A stretch of 64,000 nucleotides of DNA from Poa pratensis (lineage: Eukaryota; Streptophyta; Magnoliopsida; Poales; Poaceae): NCBI GenBank assembly GCA_947311845.1, contig CAMZMU010000111.1:27868084-27932083 (forward strand). The letters run 5' to 3'. Each line of letters starts with the position of its first letter. The first letter of the stretch is position 1. The translations under genes and the position numbers were made by a program. Below the pieces are notes generated by a model. That model saw only the letters and a program-made list of their open reading frames with translations, was not told the DNA's origin and made no database searches. Below, in pieces: positions 58,668-64,000 of the stretch.

Positions 58668-58850
58668 CAGTGGCGGATGCAGGATCAAACCACAGGGGAT
58701 GCCAAATCACTATTGTTAGCCTCAATATATCATGTACAATTATCTTTAACACATCTAATACACATGGATTAAGGCTAATTGATTACTAAACCGTAAAAGG
58801 TGTACATTTTTTAGTGGGTGCCATGGCACACCCCACTAGATAGGCCACTG
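58668..58850. mobile_element. hAT MITE
   Basis: The 183-bp element has ends CAGTGGCGGATGC and TAGGCCACTG, sharing the inverted CAGTGGC/GCCACTG. It is flanked by the perfect 8-bp target duplication GATACAAC (58660-58667 and 58851-58858). Its terminus is the same as that of the 765-bp hAT element at 29817. Confidence 0.92.
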
Positions 58851-59322
58851 GATACAACCACATTTCTAATCATCCTAGCACAGTCAGGTCCTCAACGTGT
58901 GATGTGGTAGACAGCTAGAGCATGTAAACTCGTCAAATTTGAAAAGGAAATACAAGCATGTAGGCATCCCCCGTCTATCTTCACAAATCACAAGCACTTG
59001 GTTTGTTGGTTGGCTCAAAGTCCTATCGTGCACGAACAACTCAACCCAAAATAAAAGATACGAGTAAGTATTTTACATCCGTCAATGTTGGGGACTCCAG
59101 AAAAGAAAAGAAAGAAACGCGCATGTGCATCGATCTTGATCATAGAGCACCATTACTACTAGTACGTACGCATCACGGCGAGGGCTCGTGATCGTGCTGG
59201 TGCCCCGTCAAACAAAACAAAACAGGCCAGGCCAGGTCCCCCTTCTCCTCCCCTCTTCCCGATTCTCTCCCCCTCGTTGATCGGGAGGAAGGAGAGGGCC
59301 GGACGGCGGAGGGATCCAACCG

Positions 59323-61061
59323 ATGGGGAAGATCCAGTACGCGGTGGTGGCGCGTGGCGCGGTGGTGCTGGCGGAGCACGGCGCGGGTGGGACGGCCGCC
59401 AACGTGGGGACCGTGGCGCGGCAGATCCTCGAGCGCCTCCACGACGGCGCCAATGGCGGGGAGGGAGGCGACTCTAACGTCTCCTACACCCAGGGCACCT
59501 ACGTCTTCCACGCCAGGCGCACCGACGGCCTCACCGCGCTCTGCATGACCGACGACGCCGCCGGACGTAAGTACTTACGCCCTACATTACACGCGATCGC
59601 CAGCTAGCCACGCTAATTGATTGATTATTCTTCGATTGATTGCCTCCGGCCGTCTCGTGATGTTATAGTTATACATTGAGAGTGGATTCGATCAAATCGG
59701 ACGAACTGCAATGCCGTGTGGGTTGGGTAGCTGAATGTTCCTAAGAAAAGCTGAGGCGGCCGGATCTGGAATTCTGAAGGAACAAAACGCGGTTAGGATA
59801 AGAGCAGGTCGACAAGCCATGTGCGGATGGACCGATGGAGTGCCAATGCGGGATTGACCCATGCCACTTGTTTGACTTTCACCATGCTAACTGCCAAATA
59901 TCGGTTGATGATATATTGATCAATTTGCTTTGCATTGCTTCTCTGCAAATTTTGCACCACTTTTTTAATTTTACGTGGAACTTCCATGGGGCTAAGAACT
60001 CTTCGCAGTTGACAAAACAACTTTCTAATATTTGTCAATGAACAGATGATGAAAAGGATATGAATTAGCCCCTTTGGTCTTCATGAGGCATATCAATTCT
60101 TACTTTGTGATGCCAGCATTAATAGGAACGCTACCCTTTTATTGGTGATAACTCTGTAAACTTCTACGTTGCAGGACGGATTCCTTTCGCGTTTCTCGAG
60201 GATATCCATGGAAGATTCGTCAAGACGTATGGTCGTGCAGCTCTTACCGCTCTTGCTTATGCGATGAATGACGAGTTCTCTAGGGTCGTGAGTAAGCAAA
60301 TGGATTACTACTCAAATGACCCCAACGCCGATAGCATAAATCGCATGAAGGGTGAAATGGATCAGGTATTTGCCTGGTGTTATCTCTCTTACCGGTTGAT
60401 TAGTTTTTTTTTTGCCCACGTGGTATTTAGTTATTTGATCGTCATATAGTTTATGTCGGTTAATCTTTAAGCTATACATGTGTCAAGTGAGTCCATACTG
60501 TGTAGTAATGCGTGAAATATGGCCCCTCGCTATATTTTCCTTGTCCTTTCCAAGTTCGGCATCTGCATTTCATTGGCGTCAAACATTTCTCTCATGAATC
60601 AGAGGTTGACTGTTATACTCTTTTTACCTTGCAGGTGCGGAGTGTTATGATCGATAACATTGACAAAGTGCTCGAGAGAGGTGATCGTTTGGTACTGCTG
60701 GTCGACAAGACTGCAACTATGCATGGAAATACAATACGATTCAAACGGCAAGCTCGCCGTTTCAGAAACACTGTCTGGTGGAGAAATGTCAAGCTCACGT
60801 AAGCAAATGCCCTGTTAAGTAGTTTTTCACTATCGCCCTTCGATCATAAATCTCCGTCTAGTTACCCCTTTTAGGCTGAAACTTTTAGTGAGCTAACATT
60901 TAAACATACATAGATTGATGTGTGTAAGAAATTACCTCACACACAATTAATCTTCTTGCCTTCATTGCAGAATCGCGCTGATATTCATCCTCCTGGCGAT
61001 AATATACATCGTGCTCGCGTTTATGTGCAATGGCTTCACCCTACCCTCATGTGTTCGATAA
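59323..61061 (+). CDS. VAMP71-type longin R-SNARE (VAMP711/713-like)
   Basis: Four exons: 59323-59566, 60175-60365, 60635-60798 and 60971-61061, in phase, 229 aa (Arabidopsis VAMP711 is about 219). Residues 1-~120 are a longin domain (MGKIQYAVVARGAVVLAEH, RRIPFAFLEDIHGRFVKTYG, LTALAYAMNDEFSR). Residues ~140-195 are the SNARE motif with the zero-layer Arg160 in DNIDKVLERGDRLVLLVDKT. The run IALIFILLAIIYIVLAF (~201-217) is the tail anchor, followed by a short lumenal GFTLPSCVR. Family: R-SNAREs of the VAMP71 group act in fusion at the vacuole membrane and late endosome. Residues ~24-52 hold a G/A-rich insertion relative to the family, encoded by the GC-rich first exon. It lacks the acidic longin insert of VAMP727. 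All splice sites are GT-AG and nothing suggests inactivation. Confidence 0.95.
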
Positions 61062-61064
61062 ACC

Positions 61065-62200
61065 TTGTTCCGCAGCGATAAGTGTCACTTCTCTTCTCTG
61101 TGTCCATACAAGGCTAAGGCGTCCGATTTCCGTTCCTGAAAATGTTCCAGGTTCCCTGTAACAGCAGCTCATTGTTGCAGTTTATTCTTGTGTATAAATT
61201 GGAAATGATTCAATTGGTTGATTGTTTTGCTTGGAGGCTCATGAGTCATGTCCATTGTTGGACAAATATCTTTGAACAAAGGACCATGCATTTTTAAGTA
61301 GGCAAGGTGTTGATTGCAGAGGCATTGAGAAACACTCCCATCATTAAGACTTAGATTGCTCCATCCATGATGATTCAATCCGTGAAAGAACTGTCATGCA
61401 ATTTAGACGGTGTTTATTTCAGGAAAGGAAACGCAATTGCATGACGCCATCACTGGTAAAAACTGATTGGTTAATTATATAGACTAATATAACGTTAACC
61501 AATAGCTGAACATGCACAATCACTAGTACTCGCCAAAATAGACTCACCAGATCATTAATCGATCAAATCTGACTGCAATTTTCCATCTGAAAGAGATGAT
61601 TTTGGATGATCGACGGTATTTTATTTTTTTTGAAACTTTGGATGATCGATGGTATGTTACTAAGAAACAGACGCTGTGAGTGGAGGGATGGCTGTATCAC
61701 AATCCCTATACGCCGCATATATACCAGAATCGCTTTTGAATAGGCTGGGGTACGATACCGGACTTCTCAAATTACATAGTAATCTTAACAAAACACGATT
61801 TAACGCTGTTACTAGAAGACGTTGCAAAACCACATAGCAAACAGAGGTCATCTTGTGTTAGAGGTACCGGCAGCGATTGTTTACGGACAGAAGTCGCAGT
61901 AGCATTCTTTTCCGGGTGAGTAGCTCCTGTGCGACACTTCTCCTGCGAATTGGATGGACAGCGACACAGTTGGAGAAAATAGCTCTCGTGCGACACATCT
62001 ACGAGCGAAAATAGCCCAGGCCCAACATGGGCCTTAATGATTAGCTAGCGCGGGGCCCATGACTTATCCACCTCAGCGCGGGACCCACCGTGCGGGACCC
62101 ACCTTGTACCAGCTCACCATGCGGGACCTACCCTCCTCACCGCATCTAGAACAGAGCCGTTGCCCCCGTGCCCGTGCTCACCGCATCTAGATTCGAACGG
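61065..62200. other. 3' flank of the VAMP71 gene and spacer
   Basis: The first ~150-250 bases are presumably 3' UTR. A short duplicated phrase, TTTGGATGATCGA.GGTAT, occurs at ~61602 and ~61637. No other gene or element is recognised. Confidence 0.5.
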
Positions 62201-62229
62201 TGCAAATTCGAATTTCAAGTTTGAAAAAT

Positions 62230-62680
62230 TCGAAAATGTGAAAAAATTTCCAGGTGTTGCTAATGATATAGGAAACAACTTTGCCAAAACGATTTTTCAA
62301 ATTCTTATGTCGTTTGGCCTGGGGAAAAAGACAAATTTCTAGATCTGACATGTAGATCGGAGATCTAGATCTAGAACAGTGCAGAATTCGAAAAAAGTCA
62401 ACTTTCGAATTTAAATGTGAAAAAAATCTCCGATGTTGCCAATGATATAGGAAACAACTTTACCAAAGCGATTTTCCAAATTCTTGTGTCGTTTGGCCTG
62501 TGTAAAAAAGACAAATTTCTAGATCTGACATCTAGATTTGAACAGTGCAGAATTCGAAAAAAGTCAACTTTCGAATTTAAATGTGAAAAAAATCTCCGAT
62601 GTTGCCAATGATATAGTAAACAACTTTGTCAAAGCGATTTTCCAAATTCTTGTGTCGTTTGGCCTATGTAAAATGAAAAA
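62230..62680. repeat. Tandem array A, about three units of 166-179 bp
   Basis: AATGATATAG recurs at ~62262, 62441 and 62607. Around it each unit shares GTGAAAAAA..TC, ACAACTTT..C.AA.CGATTTT, CAAATTCTT.TGTCGTTTGGCC and (units 1-2) GACAAATTTCTAGATCTGAC. No protein family is recognised. Confidence 0.8.
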
Positions 62681-62764
62681 ATCGTAAAACATTGTGATAT
62701 ACGTGATTTGATGGTCCGGCTTGTTTTCTGGGCCGTCGCGTTGGGCCGTGGCCTATGCGCGTTA

Positions 62765-64000
62765 GGCCGAATTTGAGTTTGGCCGAATTTGAAATATTCA
62801 AAAAACATCAAGCCGAAGCAATTTTCCAAATTCTTTTTACAAATATCATTTTCCACTTTTTAAGTGCTAAAAATGGTTCAAAAGGTAGCCCAGACAGCCC
62901 CATTTCTAAACCTGTCATTTTTTCAACCTTCTCCAAATGATCTCAAACTCTAGGAGATGTTAGTACATGATAAACTAAGGCCATGTGCACTGGATTCGCA
63001 TTTTTTTGATGTTTTTTCAATATCTTTTAAATGTTTCAAATTCGGTTGACTTTTGTTGACCCAGATTTGCAATATTCAAAAGATATTCAAGATACATCAA
63101 AAAAATGCAAATCCAGTGCACATGGCCTTAGTTTGTCATGTACTAACCTCTCCAATTGCCAAACAAATGCAACCGAATTTGAGTTTGGCCGAATTTGAAA
63201 TATTCATGAAATATTCAAAAAACATCAAACAAATGCAAATCCAGTGCACATGGTTTGTATATATATAGTAGATGTGCAGGAGGGTTTCTCCACGATCACA
63301 AGCCGAAGCAATTTTCCAAATTATTTTTACAAATATCATTTTCCACTTTTTAAGTGCTAAAAATGGTTCAAAAGGTAGCCCAGACAGCCCCATTTCTAAA
63401 CCTGTCATTTTTTCAACCTTCTCCAAATGATCTCAAACTCGAGGAGGTGTTAGTACATGATAAACTAAGGCCATGTGCACTGGATTCGCATTTTTTTGAT
63501 GTTTTTTCAATATCTTTTGAATGTTTCAAATTCGGTTGACTTTTGTTGACCCAGATTTGCAATATTAAAAAGATATTCAAGATACATCAAACAAATGCAA
63601 ATCCAGTGCACATGGCCTTAGTTTGTCATGTACTAACCTCTCCTATTGCCAAACAAATGCAACCGAATTTGAGTTTGGCCGAATTTGAAATATTCATGAA
63701 ATATTCAAAAAACATCAAACAAATGCAAATCCAGTGCACATGGTTTGTATATATAGTAGATGTGTAGGAGGGTTTCTCCACGATCACAAGCCGAAGCAAT
63801 TTTCCAAATTCTTTTTACAAATATCATTTTCCACTTTTTAAGTGCTAAAAATGGTTCAAAAGGTAGCCTAGCCCCATTTCTAAACCTGTCATTTTTTCGA
63901 CCTTCTCCAAATGATCTCAAACTCTAGGAGATGTTAGTACATGATAAACTAAGGCCGTGTGCACTGGATTCGCATTTTTTTTATGTTTTTTCAATATCTT
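62765..64000. repeat. Tandem array B, ~489-bp unit, truncated by the window end
   Basis: AGCCGAAGCAATTTTCCAAA starts at 62811, 63301 and 63789 (periods 490 and 488). The units are almost identical by eye; differences include AGACAGCCC lost to AGCCC in unit 3 and TATATATATAG versus TATATAG. Each unit carries GCACTGGATT.GCATTT once forward and twice inverted. The array continues beyond 64000. Confidence 0.9.
62953..63153. repeat. Long inverted repeat (foldback) within array B
   Basis: The left arm 62953-~63028 starts GGAGATGTTAGTACATGA. The right arm ~63075-63153 ends with its complement, TCATGTACTAACCTCTCC. Arms are about 75 bp with few mismatches; the loop is about 45 bases (GTTTCAAATTCGGTTGAC...). 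The same structure repeats one unit later (~63441-63643) and begins again at ~63925. Confidence 0.85.

Noticed and set aside
1..64000. CRISPR arrays, tRNAs, rRNAs or bacterial-type operons
   Set aside because: The direct repeats seen are transposon or satellite repeats without spacer structure, and no cloverleaf or rRNA sequence was noticed. A tRNA scan was not possible by eye.

Overview
This is a stretch of nuclear plant DNA, very probably from a pooid grass (wheat, barley or a close relative). The genes have GT-AG introns and grass-type GC-rich first exons. The intergenic space is filled with nested transposons, including LTRs starting TGATACGTCTC, Stowaway and Tourist MITEs, and LINE fragments, as in Triticeae genomes. 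There are no bacterial-type operons, CRISPR arrays, tRNAs or rRNAs. Exon boundaries were read by eye from splice sites, reading-frame phase and remembered family sequences; no database was searched.

Four genes look intact. At 2179-5588 (+) is an ANTH-domain clathrin-assembly protein (AP180/PICALM type, 15 coding exons, 553 aa). Convergent with it, at 6154-6994 (-), is a VPS55/LEPROT-family membrane protein of endosome-to-vacuole sorting (138 aa). At 34382-37313 (+) is a GH17 endo-1,3-beta-glucanase with signal peptide and GPI-anchor tail (396 aa). At 59323-61061 (+) is a VAMP711-type longin R-SNARE (229 aa). Three of the four act in endomembrane traffic, but nothing suggests they are co-regulated.

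Two F-box/LRR/FBD genes on the minus strand (9783-11486 and 28138-31193) belong to one segmental duplication about 19 kb apart. Copy 1 is frameshifted by a 5-bp duplication. Copy 2 has two tandem in-frame F-boxes and is otherwise open, but a 765-bp hAT element with a perfect 8-bp target duplication (TSD) sits in exon 1. Other broken genes are a 3' copy of the GH17 gene (38739-39230), CAF1-type deadenylase relics split by an LTR element (40880-48495), and a HARBI1/ALP1-like relic (53390-54210).

Transposons with TSDs that I could read are: a 5.5-kb putative solo LTR inside a LINE (12904-18448, GGTGG); a gag-only LTR retrotransposon with almost identical LTRs (19952-25265, AGTTG); a deletion-derivative LTR element (41078-47290, CTACC) carrying a nested solo LTR (42612-44203, ATTGG); hAT elements at 29817-30581, 49938-50587 and 58668-58850; Stowaway MITEs at 28873-28995 and 50176-50335; and a Tourist MITE at 31515-31832. 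Two Helitron-like 3' ends lie at 26668 and 56951. The last 1.8 kb is tandem repeats, including a ~489-bp unit that contains a ~75-bp-arm inverted repeat and runs off the window end.
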